Source of the DNA: Niveibacterium umoris
Lineage (GTDB): Bacteria; Pseudomonadota; Gammaproteobacteria; Burkholderiales; Rhodocyclaceae
Reading direction: 5' to 3'
DNA: 64,000 bases
NCBI RefSeq assembly: GCF_014197015.1
Contig: NZ_JACIET010000001.1
Coordinates: 930,001-994,000, forward strand
Every line of letters begins with the position of its first letter. The first letter of the stretch is position 1. Below the pieces are notes generated by a model that was not told the DNA's origin, searched no databases, and saw nothing but the letters and a program-made list of their open reading frames with translations. The position numbers were made by a program, and so were the translations under genes. Below, in pieces: positions 20,971 to 37,535 of this stretch.

Positions 20971-21504
20971 CTAGTCGTCGTTGCCGGCGTCCAATCCGGG
21001 GAACAGGACCTCGGTGTATCCGAAGCGGGTGAAATCCTGTACCCGCATCGGATACAGGATGCCGTCCAGATGGTCGCATTCATGCTGTACCACCCGCGCA
21101 TGAAACCCGGTGGCCTCGCGTTCGATGCGTTGCCCTTCTGGGGTATAGCCGCTGTAACGCAAGGCGACATGGCGCGGCACGACCCCGCGAAGCCCCGGCA
21201 CCGACAGGCAGCCTTCCCAGCCCTCCTCCAGCTCCTCTCCTATCGGTTCAATGACAGGGTTGCAGAGGATTGTCAGCGGAACTGATTCAGCGTCGGGATA
21301 TCGCGGATTCTTTCCGACACCAAAGATGACGACACGCAAATCCACGCCAATCTGCGGGGCCGCGATCCCGGCGCCGTTGAGATGGCGCATGGTGTCCATC
21401 ATGTCAGTGATGAGGTCTGCCAAGGCAGCCGTGCCGAAAGCGTCCACCGGCTTTGCCACCCGCAACAACCGCGGGTCGCCCATGCGCAACACGTCTCGAA
21501 TCAT
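20971..21504 (-). CDS. def: Peptide deformylase
   Basis: Metal-dependent removal of the N-formyl group from nascent proteins. 177 residues with the three family motifs: [21 protein letters not shown] (Cys ligand) and [13 protein letters not shown] (two His ligands, catalytic Glu). AGGGA sits about six bases before ATG at 21504. It follows the phosphorylase gene by nine bases and is convergent with glnD with a 12-base gap, so this is a second, stand-alone type of def away from fmt. Confidence 0.95.
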   Translation of the reverse strand: MIRDVLRMGDPRLLRVAKPVDAFGTAALADLITDMMDTMRHLNGAGIAAPQIGVDLRVVIFGVGKNPRYPDAESVPLTILCNPVIEPIGEELEEGWEGCLSVPGLRGVVPRHVALRYSGYTPEGQRIEREATGFHARVVQHECDHLDGILYPMRVQDFTRFGYTEVLFPGLDAGNDD

Positions 21505-21513
21505 TTCCGGTCC

Positions 21514-22248
21514 CTAGCTGCAGACGCGATCGATCACGTGGCGCACGCGCGTCATGGCTTCCTGCGCCGTCTGCTCGATCTGCTCGAAACGGATTTCGTG
21601 TTCGCTGTCGGCGCGCCCGGCCGCCCAATTCACGACCACGTTTAGCGCCGCGTATGGCAAGTCGAGTTCGCGTGCCAATGCGGCCTCGGGCATGCCGGTC
21701 ATGCCGACCACGTCGGCGCCGTCGCGCGCAAGGCGGTTGATTTCCGCCGCCGTTTCAAGCCGCGGGCCTTGTGTTGCGGCGTACACAGCGCCGTCCACCA
21801 CGGCTTCGCCCGACTCGGCTGCCGCGGCAAGAATGCGGCGCCGCAACACGGAGTCATAGGGCTCGGTGAAATCGACATGGACCACCGGACCATCCACGCC
21901 ATCGAAAAAGGTGTTTCTGCGGCTGTGTGTGTAGTCGATGATCTGGTGCGGAACGACCAGCACGCCGGGGGCAAGATCGGCACGAATGCCGCCCACCGAC
22001 GCAACCGACAGCACGCCCGTCGCTCCTGCGTGCTGTAACGCCCACATATTCGCGCGGTAATTCACCATGTGCGGCGGAATCGTATGGCCGTAACCGTGGC
22101 GCGCCAGAAATACGACGTTCGTACTGCAGACATGCCCGAACAGCAAGACGCCCGAGGGCTCCCCAAATGGCGTCCGGACGATCTCCCGGCGTTCGATATT
22201 GAGGTTTGCAAGCTGGGTGAGTCCGCTTCCGCCAATGATGGCAAGCAT
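21514..22248 (-). CDS. mtnP: S-methyl-5'-thioinosine/thioadenosine phosphorylase
   Basis: PNP-superfamily phosphorylase splitting a methylthio-nucleoside into base and methylthioribose-1-phosphate. 244 residues from MLAIIGGSGLTQLANLNI; FLARHGYGHTIPPHMVNYRA, VPHQIIDYTHSR and VGMTGMPEAALARELDLPYA are conserved. The end of the active site reads VVNWAAGR rather than the Asp-containing MTAP segment, which resembles the Pseudomonas methylthioinosine phosphorylase as I recall it, so inosine-type substrate is likely. ATG at 22248 fits the family; TTG at 22284 is less likely. Confidence 0.88.
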   Translation of the reverse strand: MLAIIGGSGLTQLANLNIERREIVRTPFGEPSGVLLFGHVCSTNVVFLARHGYGHTIPPHMVNYRANMWALQHAGATGVLSVASVGGIRADLAPGVLVVPHQIIDYTHSRRNTFFDGVDGPVVHVDFTEPYDSVLRRRILAAAAESGEAVVDGAVYAATQGPRLETAAEINRLARDGADVVGMTGMPEAALARELDLPYAALNVVVNWAAGRADSEHEIRFEQIEQTAQEAMTRVRHVIDRVCS

Positions 22249-22336
22249 GGATGAGGCCTTCGCGTCGATTTTTGCGGGGGCCAAAATGGTAGCACGTCAC
22301 TTTTCGGATTTACGCTGCGCTGCCACATGCCCGTGC

Positions 22337-22342
22337 TAGAAT
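22337..22342 (+). promoter_or_regulatory. Possible typA -10 box
   Basis: TAGAAT lies 32 bases before the typA start. The -35 region is poor (no good TTGACA-like hexamer at 16-18 bases). Confidence 0.4.
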
Positions 22343-22373
22343 CCGCCCCTTTTTCAAAGACTTGGGACATCCC

Positions 22374-24191
<1,818 letters not shown>

Positions 24192-24207
24192 TAGGGCGAT
24201 TCAAGAC

Positions 24208-24235
24208 AAAGGGCAGCCGGAAGGCTGCCCTTTTT
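24208..24235 (+). terminator. Rho-independent terminator of typA (possibly bidirectional)
   Basis: Perfect stem AAAGGGCAGCC/GGCTGCCCTTT with loop GGAA and a run of Ts after it. It lies between the convergent typA and galU genes; on the minus strand the stem is followed by GTCTTG, so it may also help stop galU transcripts. Confidence 0.9.
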
Positions 24236-24259
24236 CACTTCTGCGCCCGTAGCGCAGGT

Positions 24260-28294
<4,035 letters not shown>

Positions 28295-28302
28295 GAGACC
28301 TC

Positions 28303-31300
28303 TCAAGCCGCGACTGGATCGGCCAGCCGCAGCGCTTCTTCTATATCGACTTCGACCACGCGGGAAACGCCCTGCTCCTGCATCGTAACGCCGACCAGCT
28401 GGCGCGCCATTTCCATCGTGATCTTGCTGTGACTGATGAACATGAACTGCGTGATTGCCGACATGCGTTTGACCATCGCGCAGAATCGTTCGGTGTTGGC
28501 ATCGTCGAGCGGCGCATCCACTTCGTCCAGAAGGCAGAACGGCGCCGGGTTGAGCTGAAAGAACGAAAACACGAGTGCGATGGCGGTGAGCGCCTTCTCG
28601 CCACCGGAAAGCAGATGGATCGAGCTGTTCTTCTTGCCGGGCGGTCGCGCAACAATCTGCACACCGGCATCAAGGATCTCGTCGCCTGTCAGGATCAACT
28701 GCGCTTCGCCGCCGCCGAACAATTGCGGGAACAACTCGCCGAAGTGGCGATTCACCGTATTGTACGTTTCCTCCAACTGCTCGCGCGTCTCGCGGTCGAT
28801 CCTGCGAATGGCGTCTTCCAGCGTGCCGATCGCCTCGCTCAAATCCGCGGACTGCGCGTCAAGGTAGCCCTTGCGCTCTTCGGATGCGAGTAATTCTTCC
28901 ACTGCCGCAAGGTTTACCGGCCCCAGTTCGGCAAGCTCGCGCGTGAGACGGTTGATTTCGCGAACCAGGGTCTGATCCTTCGGGCCCGCCGCAAGCCGTG
29001 CTGCGAACTCCGCTTCGTCGACTTCGATCTCGGCGAGACGTTCGTCATATTGCTGTTGCCCGAGTTCGGCCGCCTGCTGTTTAAGTCGCGCATCCGCCAA
29101 GGATTCGTTGAGCGGTCGAAGCGCCAATTCTGCTCGCAGGCGCGCCTCGTCCAGCTCCCGCAGGCGCGAAGCCGCAGCATCAAGCGCCTCGCGGCAGGCG
29201 CTGAGCCGTGCTTCGCGCAGCTCACGATTGGCGAGTGCCTCTTGCAGCGCATCGGCCATCGGGGTTTCGTCCAGACCCGCCTGTTCGGCCTCGGCAGCAT
29301 CGCGTTCGCGCGCACAACGGTCAATCTGCTCTTCGGCTTGTGCAATCTGGCGTGCCAGATCATCAAGTTTGCTGCGGCATTCCCTTTCCGAGAACAGCGC
29401 TTCCTGTACCTCGCGGGCGAATTGCTGCTCTTGCATGCGCAGCGCCCGCACCGCTGCGTCTTGCTCGCTTGCCACGGCCTCTGCCGCTTCCAGGCGTTCG
29501 CGCAATTGCTCGGCTCGTTCGTCCTGGACGCCCTGCGCCTCAATGGCTCTTTGCAGGTGACTGCGTTCAAGTTCGACCAGCGCATCGAGCTCTTCAAGAT
29601 CCCGGCGCAACTGATCGGCGCGTTCATCAAAACGCTGCCGTGCCTGACCGAGTTGCACCGCGGCGAGTTGTTCGCGGTGACTGGTCTGTTGCGCAATCTG
29701 ATGCTCGCGGCGCAGATTGGTGAGCGCTTCTTGCGCCCGCTGGCTTGCGCTCTCCGCTTCGGCCAGCGCCGCATGCCCTTGCTCGGCCTCCAGCGCAAGG
29801 CCTTCAATACGTGCATCGAGCTCTTCGATCTCGCGCTCGCGCTCAAGCGCGCCGTGCGCCCCAGCGTCCGCGCGCAGCCACGAGCAGCCGAAGCGCGATA
29901 GCTCGCGCCCGGCGCGGTCCACCAGGCGCACCTGTGCCGGCAGTTGCGGCGCCTGGCTCAGCCATTCGCGACAATCTTCCACGGCCCGCACTTGCGATAG
30001 CCATGCAGCAACCGGCGCGACCCACGCGGGGTTCTCGACGCGGACAAGATTCAACAGGGGCAGTCCGGGCAAGCCTTGCATGTCGGCCGGCGCGCTGGGC
30101 GCGTCCCCGTTCCAGGCAAGGGCGATCGATGTGGGCGGTTGTTCTCCAAGCGCCGCGGCAATGCCCTCAGGCGACTGGACCGGAAATGCGCCGAAGCGCT
30201 CACGCAGAGCGGCTTCGAGCGCTGCTTCCCAGCCCGTTTCTACGCGCAGTTCGCGCCACAGCGGACGCGCCGCATCGATCTGGTGCCGTTGGATCCAATC
30301 GCCCATCGCGCCCGGTGCTGCAGCCTTCTGCTGGATGCGCGCAAGCGCCTCGCGCCGGGCGCGAGCCTCGGTGAGGCTGCGGCTGACCTGCCGTTCCGTG
30401 TCTTGCGCAGCGCGCACCGCCGCTAGCTGATGCGGCAGCGCAGCCGCGCCTTCGTCCAGGGACTCTTGCAGTGCAGCCAAGCGATGTGCCGCGATTTCCG
30501 CCGCAGCTTCTGCCCGCGCCAGCGCTTCGAGGTCCGGCGCCTGTAGGCCGTGCCGCTCCCCGTCAACGCGCATCCGGCGCTGCGCGAGGGTATCGAGCGC
30601 ACGCAGCGCGCTCGCGCGGTGTGTCTCTTCAACGCGAAGCTGTTGTTCCGCACTGCCCAGTTCGTGCCGCAAGGAGCGCGTGGCCGCCTGCGCGCCTGAC
30701 AATGCGTCTTCCGCTGCGGGCAGGCGTGCGGCCAACTCTTCGTGACGCGCCTGTGCCTGCTCGCACCGCAGCGCCGCTGCATCAAGCAGGTTTTCCCAGC
30801 GCTGACGATCTGCTGCGGCACTGGTATGTTGAGCCTGCCAGCGCGTCTCGTCGGCAATGAGTTGCCCGACGCGGCTGCCAAGCATTTGCCGTCGCTCCCT
30901 CAGGCGCGTGATTTCGCCCTCGATGCGGGTCACCTCTCCGTTCGCCGCGTAGAGGTCCGCCTGCGCGCCGTGCAGAGCGTCCGAGGCCTGGTAATGCGCA
31001 TCGCGGGCGTTTTCGACCAGCGATTCAGCCTCTCGCAGCCGCGCCAACTCAGCTTCGATGCGGGCGCTCGTCTCCGCCACGGCCGCAGCCACGCGCGCGG
31101 CGTCTTCGCGGGCTTCGTTACGCCGCAACAGCCACAGCAGGATCTGCTGTTCGCGAAGGGACTCGTTGAGGGCTTTGTAGCGCCGCGCGACTTCGGCCTG
31201 ACCGGAGAGCCGATCAATCTGCGCGCCAAGTTCGTTCCTGATGTCTTCGACCCGGGCCAGGTTGTCGCGGGCGTCCGACAGGCGCCCTTCGGTCTCGCGT

Positions 31301-31830
31301 CGGCGCTCCTTGTACTTGGTGACGCCGGCGGCCTCTTCGAGGAAGCCGCGCACATCTTCCGGGCGTGCCTCGATGATGCGCGAGATCATGCCTTGTTCGA
31401 TGATCGCGTAGGCGCGTGGACCAAGGCCGGTGCCCAGGAAAAGGTCGATCACGTCCTTGCGGCGCACGTGGACGTTGTTGATCCAGTAACTCGATTCACC
31501 GCTGCGGTCGAGCACCCGCTTGACCGAGATCTCGGCGTATTGGGACCACTGCCCGGCGGCGCGGCCCTCGGAGTTGTCGAAGACCAGTTCGACGCTGGCC
31601 CGGCTCACCGGTTTGCGGGTGGTCGAGCCGTTGAAGATCACGTCCATCATCGATTCGCCGCGCAGCGCGCCCGCGCGCGATTCGCCGAGCACCCAGCGCA
31701 CCGCGTCGATGATGTTGGATTTGCCGCAGCCGTTCGGCCCGACCACACCCACCATCTGGCCTGGAGTGAGCACGGTCGTCGGATCGACGAAGGACTTGAA
31801 TCCAGCGAGTTTGAGTTTGGAGAGTCGCAC
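28303..31830 (-). CDS. smc: Chromosome partition protein SMC
   Basis: ABC-type ATPase of the chromosome condensation complex with ScpA/B. 1175 residues. Walker A is in VVGPNGCGKSNIIDAVRWVL near the N-terminus, then long coiled coils rich in Ala/Glu/Arg around a central hinge, and a C-terminal ABC signature LLSGGEKALTAIALVFSF with Walker B PFCLLDEVDAPLDDAN. The start is GTG at 31830 with no strong ribosome site. First gene of smc-zipA-ligA-galU. Confidence 0.97.
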   Translation of the reverse strand: MRLSKLKLAGFKSFVDPTTVLTPGQMVGVVGPNGCGKSNIIDAVRWVLGESRAGALRGESMMDVIFNGSTTRKPVSRASVELVFDNSEGRAAGQWSQYAEISVKRVLDRSGESSYWINNVHVRRKDVIDLFLGTGLGPRAYAIIEQGMISRIIEARPEDVRGFLEEAAGVTKYKERRRETEGRLSDARDNLARVEDIRNELGAQIDRLSGQAEVARRYKALNESLREQQILLWLLRRNEAREDAARVAAAVAETSARIEAELARLREAESLVENARDAHYQASDALHGAQADLYAANGEVTRIEGEITRLRERRQMLGSRVGQLIADETRWQAQHTSAAADRQRWENLLDAAALRCEQAQARHEELAARLPAAEDALSGAQAATRSLRHELGSAEQQLRVEETHRASALRALDTLAQRRMRVDGERHGLQAPDLEALARAEAAAEIAAHRLAALQESLDEGAAALPHQLAAVRAAQDTERQVSRSLTEARARREALARIQQKAAAPGAMGDWIQRHQIDAARPLWRELRVETGWEAALEAALRERFGAFPVQSPEGIAAALGEQPPTSIALAWNGDAPSAPADMQGLPGLPLLNLVRVENPAWVAPVAAWLSQVRAVEDCREWLSQAPQLPAQVRLVDRAGRELSRFGCSWLRADAGAHGALEREREIEELDARIEGLALEAEQGHAALAEAESASQRAQEALTNLRREHQIAQQTSHREQLAAVQLGQARQRFDERADQLRRDLEELDALVELERSHLQRAIEAQGVQDERAEQLRERLEAAEAVASEQDAAVRALRMQEQQFAREVQEALFSERECRSKLDDLARQIAQAEEQIDRCARERDAAEAEQAGLDETPMADALQEALANRELREARLSACREALDAAASRLRELDEARLRAELALRPLNESLADARLKQQAAELGQQQYDERLAEIEVDEAEFAARLAAGPKDQTLVREINRLTRELAELGPVNLAAVEELLASEERKGYLDAQSADLSEAIGTLEDAIRRIDRETREQLEETYNTVNRHFGELFPQLFGGGEAQLILTGDEILDAGVQIVARPPGKKNSSIHLLSGGEKALTAIALVFSFFQLNPAPFCLLDEVDAPLDDANTERFCAMVKRMSAITQFMFISHSKITMEMARQLVGVTMQEQGVSRVVEVDIEEALRLADPVAA

Positions 31831-31886
31831 GTGAGATGGGGACGAACCGTCGGGAGCGCCACTGTCGCCGGCGCGGCGGTCAAAAC

Positions 31887-31906
31887 GGGTGGCTATAATA
31901 CCACCC
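31887..31906. promoter_or_regulatory. Consensus -10 box inside an inverted repeat, smc/dapC gap
   Basis: In the 167-base gap between divergent smc and dapC, a perfect TATAAT (31894-31899, plus strand) is enclosed by GGGTGG (31887-31892) and CCACCC (31901-31906). No good -35 is seen for either direction. It could be a dapC promoter with an overlapping operator. Confidence 0.4.
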
Positions 31907-31997
31907 CCGCATGGCGTGCCGAGACACGCGTGAGCGGCACCGGATCATGCGGTGCAAGGCCTTGACTTGCGGGGAGCGCCTGCCTTCTGGAGACCGA

Positions 31998-33206
31998 ATG
32001 AATCCCCGCCTGGATCTGCTGCAACCCTACCCGTTCGAACGACTGCGGCAACTCTTTAACGGTGTCGAAGCCCCCGCAGACAGGTCGCCGATACGCCTCT
32101 CGATCGGAGAGCCCCAGCACGCTACGCCGGCTTTCATTCAGGAAGCCCTGGTGATGAATCTGCGAGGCCTTTCGGCTTACCCGACGACCGCCGGCGGCGA
32201 TGGGCTGCGGGAAACCATCGCACACTGGCTGACGCAACGCTACGACCTTGCGCCGATCGACGCCACGCACGAGGTGTTGCCTGTCAGCGGTTCGCGTGAA
32301 GCCCTGTTCGCATTCGCGCAGGCGGTGGTGGATGGCTCGCGCCGCGACCCGCTGGTGGTCTGCCCCAACCCCTTCTACCAGATCTACGAAGGGGCCGCGT
32401 TGCTGGCCGGTGCGCAGCCGGTGTTCCTGAACCAGCTGCCCGAGTATGACTTCCGGCTCGACATGGATAGCCTGAGCGATGAGCAATGGTCTCGCGTGCA
32501 GCTGATGTATGTGTGCTCGCCGGGCAATCCGACCGGAAAGGTGTTGCAGCTGGAAGACTGGAAGCAGATCTTCGAACGCGCGGATCGACATGGTTTCGTG
32601 ATCGCTGCCGACGAGTGTTATTCCGAGATCTATTTCGATGAAGGCGCGCCCCCGCTTGGCGCCCTGCAAGCGGCGCGACGCCTTGGCCGGAACGCTTACG
32701 AGCGGCTGGTTGTGTTCTCCAGCCTTTCCAAGCGGTCAAACGTTCCTGGCCTGCGTTCGGGATTTGTCGCGGGCGACCGTCAGGTGCTGAAGCAATTCCT
32801 TTTGTATCGCACCTATCACGGCTGTGCGATGAGCGTGCCGATCCAGGCAGCAAGCATGGCAGCGTGGCGCGATGAATCACATGTGCGAGAGAACCGTACC
32901 CTCTACCGCAAGAAATTCGCTGCGCTTGAGCCGATCCTCGGGCCGGCGCTGGCGACCCGCTTGCCTGATGCTGGCTTCTATTTCTGGGCAAAGACGCCCT
33001 GCGACGACCGCGAGTTTGCACGCGCCCTCTTCGCCGATACGCATGTCACCGTGCTTCCCGGTCAATTCCTGTCGCGCGTATCCGCTGGCGTAAACCCCGG
33101 CGAAGGCTTCGTGCGCATTGCCCTTGTCGCCCCCCTTGACGAATGTATCGAGGCCGCTGAACGGATCGCGGGCTTCGTTTCGCGCCGCTTCGGCCAGCAA
33201 GCTTGA
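31998..33206 (+). CDS. dapC: Succinyldiaminopimelate transaminase
   Basis: PLP-dependent class I aminotransferase making N-succinyl-LL-diaminopimelate for lysine and peptidoglycan. 402 residues starting [23 protein letters not shown] lysine in [20 protein letters not shown], substrate-carboxylate region near the C-terminus ([13 protein letters not shown]). GGAG six bases before ATG at 31998 picks this start over the longer frame. Function assigned from family and position before dapD and dapE. Confidence 0.92.
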   Translation: MNPRLDLLQPYPFERLRQLFNGVEAPADRSPIRLSIGEPQHATPAFIQEALVMNLRGLSAYPTTAGGDGLRETIAHWLTQRYDLAPIDATHEVLPVSGSREALFAFAQAVVDGSRRDPLVVCPNPFYQIYEGAALLAGAQPVFLNQLPEYDFRLDMDSLSDEQWSRVQLMYVCSPGNPTGKVLQLEDWKQIFERADRHGFVIAADECYSEIYFDEGAPPLGALQAARRLGRNAYERLVVFSSLSKRSNVPGLRSGFVAGDRQVLKQFLLYRTYHGCAMSVPIQAASMAAWRDESHVRENRTLYRKKFAALEPILGPALATRLPDAGFYFWAKTPCDDREFARALFADTHVTVLPGQFLSRVSAGVNPGEGFVRIALVAPLDECIEAAERIAGFVSRRFGQQA

Positions 33207-33244
33207 TAAGCTGTCACCCAATTCACTTAGCTGAGGTCCCCCTG

Positions 33245-34063
33245 ATGAGCAATCTGCAAACCGTTATCGAGAGCGCCTGGGAACAGCGCGCAGACATCAA
33301 CCCCGGAAACGTATCGGCCGAGCTGCGCGAGGCCATCGAGCACACGATCGGCGATCTGGACGCCGGCCGCGTTCGCGTGGCGGAAAAGCTTGATGGCGCC
33401 TGGGTGACGCATCAGTGGGTGAAGAAGGCAGTGCTGCTGTCCTTCCGCGCCAACGACAACGTGATGAGCGATGACGGCGTCAGCAAGTACTTCGACAAGG
33501 TCCCGACCAAGTTCGCCAACTGGACCGAGGCTGACTTCCGCGCCGCCGGTTTTCGGGCCACGCCGGGCGCGGTGGCGCGCCGCGGCAGCTTCGTGGCACG
33601 GAACGCGGTGCTGATGCCTTCGTACCTGAACATTGGTTCGTATGTGGATGAGGGCACCATGGTCGACACTTGGGTGACCGTGGGTTCCTGCGCCCAGATT
33701 GGCAAGAATGTGCACCTTTCGGGCGGTGTCGGGATTGGCGGCGTGCTCGAACCGATGCAGGCCAACCCGACCATCATCGAAGACAACTGCTTCATCGGCG
33801 CACGCTCGGAAGTCGTCGAAGGCGTGATCGTGGAGGAGAACTCGGTCATCTCGATGGGCGTGTACATCGGCCAGAGCACCCGCATCTACGACCGTGAGAC
33901 CGGCGAAGTGAGCTACGGACGCATTCCGGCCGGATCGGTCGTGGTGTCGGGCAACCTTCCCTCTTCCGATGGCAAGTACAGCCTGTATTGCGCCGTGATC
34001 GTGAAGAAGGTCGACGCAAAGACGCGCGCCAAGACCAGCATCAACGAACTGCTGCGCGCCTGA
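33245..34063 (+). CDS. dapD: Tetrahydrodipicolinate N-succinyltransferase
   Basis: Succinylates tetrahydrodipicolinate, the step before DapC. 272 residues: N-terminal helical domain ([20 protein letters not shown]), then left-handed beta helix with [20 protein letters not shown] and VIEDNC-type repeats, and a C-terminal end in [24 protein letters not shown] lies upstream of ATG at 33245; the longer frame start at 33203 overlaps dapC and is not needed. Confidence 0.97.
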   Translation: MSNLQTVIESAWEQRADINPGNVSAELREAIEHTIGDLDAGRVRVAEKLDGAWVTHQWVKKAVLLSFRANDNVMSDDGVSKYFDKVPTKFANWTEADFRAAGFRATPGAVARRGSFVARNAVLMPSYLNIGSYVDEGTMVDTWVTVGSCAQIGKNVHLSGGVGIGGVLEPMQANPTIIEDNCFIGARSEVVEGVIVEENSVISMGVYIGQSTRIYDRETGEVSYGRIPAGSVVVSGNLPSSDGKYSLYCAVIVKKVDAKTRAKTSINELLRA

Positions 34064-34099
34064 CCAAACCCCTGAACGAGCCACAGAGAGCGGCGGACC

Positions 34100-35269
34100 A
34101 TGATCCTCGACAAGCTGTTCCAGCTGATGGGCGAAAAGCACGCCTCCGACATCTTCGTGTCGGCCGGCGCGCCCATCCACATCAAGATCCAGGGCACCGT
34201 GATGCCGGTGAACCAGCAGGTGATGGAGCCTGCGGTGATCCAGCGCATGGCGTACGAGATCATGACGCCGGAGCAGATCCAGTCCTTCGAGAAGACGAAG
34301 GAGCTGAACCTGTCGTTTGGCCGCCGCGACCTGGGCAACTTCCGGGTCAACATGTTCTGGCAGCGGGGCTCGATCGCGATCGTCGTCCGCTTCATCCAGG
34401 GCGAGATTCCCCCGCTCAATTCCCTCGGGTTGCCCGACTCATTGGCCGATTTGATCCTTGAAAAGCGCGGGCTGGTGCTCGTGGTGGGTTCCACCGGCTC
34501 GGGCAAGTCGACCACGATGGCGTCGATGCTCGACCACCGGAACTCGACGAAACCGGGGCACATTCTCACGCTCGAAGATCCGATCGAGTATCTGTTCCGC
34601 CACAAGCGCTCGGTGGTGAACCAGCGTGAAGTTGGGCTCGATACGCACGACTGGCATATCGCGCTGAAGAACGCGATGCGACAGGCGCCCGATTGCATCC
34701 TGATCGGCGAGATCCGCGACCGCGACACGATGCAGGCGGCGATTGCCTATGCGCAGACCGGTCACCTGTGTCTGGCCACGCTCCACGCGAATAACGCGTA
34801 TCACGCGCTGAACCGGATCGCGAACTTCTTCCCGCTTGAAAACCGCGGCCTGTTGTATCTCGACTTGTCGGTTGCCTTGCGCGCGATCATCTCGCAACGG
34901 CTGGTCAAACGGCCCGACGGGCGACGCATTCCCGCGGTTGAACTGTTGTCGAACACCCGGCACATCTCGGACCTGATCGAAAAGGGCAACTTCCCGGAGA
35001 TCAAGGAAGCGATGGAGCAATCGCTGGCCCCAAGTTCCCAGACTTTCGAGCAGGACCTGTTCCGCCTGTACAAGGAAGGGACGATCGCCCTCGACGAGGC
35101 GCTTGGCAATGCCGACTCGCCGACGAACCTGTCGTGGCTGATCAACAATCAGCAACTCGGCGGTTCGGAACCGGACGCCCAGTCTGCTCCGCCCATCATC
35201 GATTTCGAGAAGAGCGAAACTGACGGCGCGTCGTTCAAGTCCTTCACGCTACATATGGACGATGCCTGA
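34100..35269 (+). CDS. pilU: Type IV pilus retraction-associated ATPase PilU
   Basis: Hexameric PilT-family ATPase assisting retraction of type IV pili. 389 residues. N-terminal PAS-like domain (LMGEKHASDIFVSAGAPIHI), Walker A GSTGSGKST at residues 130-138, the Asp/His boxes ILTLEDPIEYLFRHK and LATLHANNAYHALNRIANFF, and GEIRDRDTM. It resembles PilU rather than PilT: the PilT C-terminal AIRNLIRE motif is not seen and the tail is longer. It lies between dapD and dapE, with no other pilus gene in the window. Confidence 0.93.
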   Translation: MILDKLFQLMGEKHASDIFVSAGAPIHIKIQGTVMPVNQQVMEPAVIQRMAYEIMTPEQIQSFEKTKELNLSFGRRDLGNFRVNMFWQRGSIAIVVRFIQGEIPPLNSLGLPDSLADLILEKRGLVLVVGSTGSGKSTTMASMLDHRNSTKPGHILTLEDPIEYLFRHKRSVVNQREVGLDTHDWHIALKNAMRQAPDCILIGEIRDRDTMQAAIAYAQTGHLCLATLHANNAYHALNRIANFFPLENRGLLYLDLSVALRAIISQRLVKRPDGRRIPAVELLSNTRHISDLIEKGNFPEIKEAMEQSLAPSSQTFEQDLFRLYKEGTIALDEALGNADSPTNLSWLINNQQLGGSEPDAQSAPPIIDFEKSETDGASFKSFTLHMDDA

Positions 35270-35286
35270 TCCAGGCTCCCGACTGA

Positions 35287-36432
<1,146 letters not shown>

Positions 36433-36441
36433 GCGCACGCC

Positions 36442-37386
36442 ATGCACCACGACGCGGAACACTGCAACGACGAAAACTGCGATCACGATCATTCGCACGA
36501 TCCGCGCGATGAACTGGTGACGGTCCGCGATCTTCTGCGTTACGCGGTCTCTCGATTCAATCGGGCACGGCTGGTCTTCGGTCATGGTACCGACAACGCT
36601 TTCGACGAAGCGGCTTACCTGATTCTGCATACGCTGCACCTGCCGCTCGATCGCCTCGACCCGTTCCTGGATGCGTGCATACCTTCGAATGAGCGCGCCG
36701 AAGTATTGGCAGTCATCGACGAGCGCGCCGAATCCCGCAAGCCCGCTGCCTACCTGACGGGTGAGGCCTGGCTTGGACCATACCGCTTCACGGTCGACGA
36801 ACGTGTCATCGTGCCGCGCTCGTACTTCGGCGAGTTGTTGCAGGATGGTTTTGCGCCATGGGTGCCGGACCCTGACGAAATCACCGATGCGCTGGATCTA
36901 TGTACCGGCAGCGCATGCCTCGCGATCTTGATGGCACATGTTTTTCCGAACGCAAACATCGACGCTGTAGATCTGTCTGCCGATGCGCTTGAAGTGGCGG
37001 CACGCAACGTCGAGGACTACGGCCTTGAGCACCAGGTGCATCTGTTGCAATCGGACGTTTTCTCGGCGCTTGGTGGGCGCTGCTATGACCTGATCATCAG
37101 CAATCCACCCTACGTCACGCAAGATGCGATGGATGCCCTGCCGCCCGAATATCTGCATGAGCCCGCGATGGCGCTGGGTTCAGGCACGGATGGGCTCGAC
37201 GTCGTCCGCAAGATCATTGCGCAGGCACATGCCCATCTGAAACCCGGCGGCCTGCTGGCAGTCGAGGTTGGGCACAACCGTCATCTGGTCGAAGAAGCGT
37301 GGCCCGATCTGCAAATGACCTGGCTGAACACGGCCGGTGCAGACGAAGGGGTTTTCCTGATTCGACGCGAGGACTTGCCTGCCTGA
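36442..37386 (+). CDS. prmB: Ribosomal protein L3 N5-glutamine methyltransferase
   Basis: SAM-dependent enzyme methylating a Gln of ribosomal protein L3. 314 residues: helical N-domain (LVTVRDLLRYAVSRFNRARL, VFGHGTDNAFDEAAYLILHT), SAM motif DALDLCTGSACLAILMAHVF and catalytic DLIISNPPYVTQ. Odd: residues 2-22 are rich in His, Cys, Asp and Glu (MHHDAEHCNDENCDHDHSHD), before the point where family members usually begin. ATG at 36442 has no good ribosome site; an in-frame GTG at 36517 would remove this segment. HemK/PrmC is the alternative family member, but the start fits PrmB. Confidence 0.92.
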   Translation: MHHDAEHCNDENCDHDHSHDPRDELVTVRDLLRYAVSRFNRARLVFGHGTDNAFDEAAYLILHTLHLPLDRLDPFLDACIPSNERAEVLAVIDERAESRKPAAYLTGEAWLGPYRFTVDERVIVPRSYFGELLQDGFAPWVPDPDEITDALDLCTGSACLAILMAHVFPNANIDAVDLSADALEVAARNVEDYGLEHQVHLLQSDVFSALGGRCYDLIISNPPYVTQDAMDALPPEYLHEPAMALGSGTDGLDVVRKIIAQAHAHLKPGGLLAVEVGHNRHLVEEAWPDLQMTWLNTAGADEGVFLIRREDLPA

Positions 37387-37535
37387 CACCGCGAACTGTT
37401 TGTCATGTCCGGCTGTCGACGATCTTTACAGTGTCCGCTAAACTCAAGCTCACGTGCGCCGGTGCCGTATACGCAAGAACGAGCGCGCGATGCATTGCGC
37501 TTGTTTGAAGCCCCCAACCGCGACCCGGACACACA

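Noticed and set aside
30742-31965. 407-codon open frame on the plus strand
   Set aside because: It is antisense to smc and runs into the smc/dapC gap with no recognisable motif or ribosome site.
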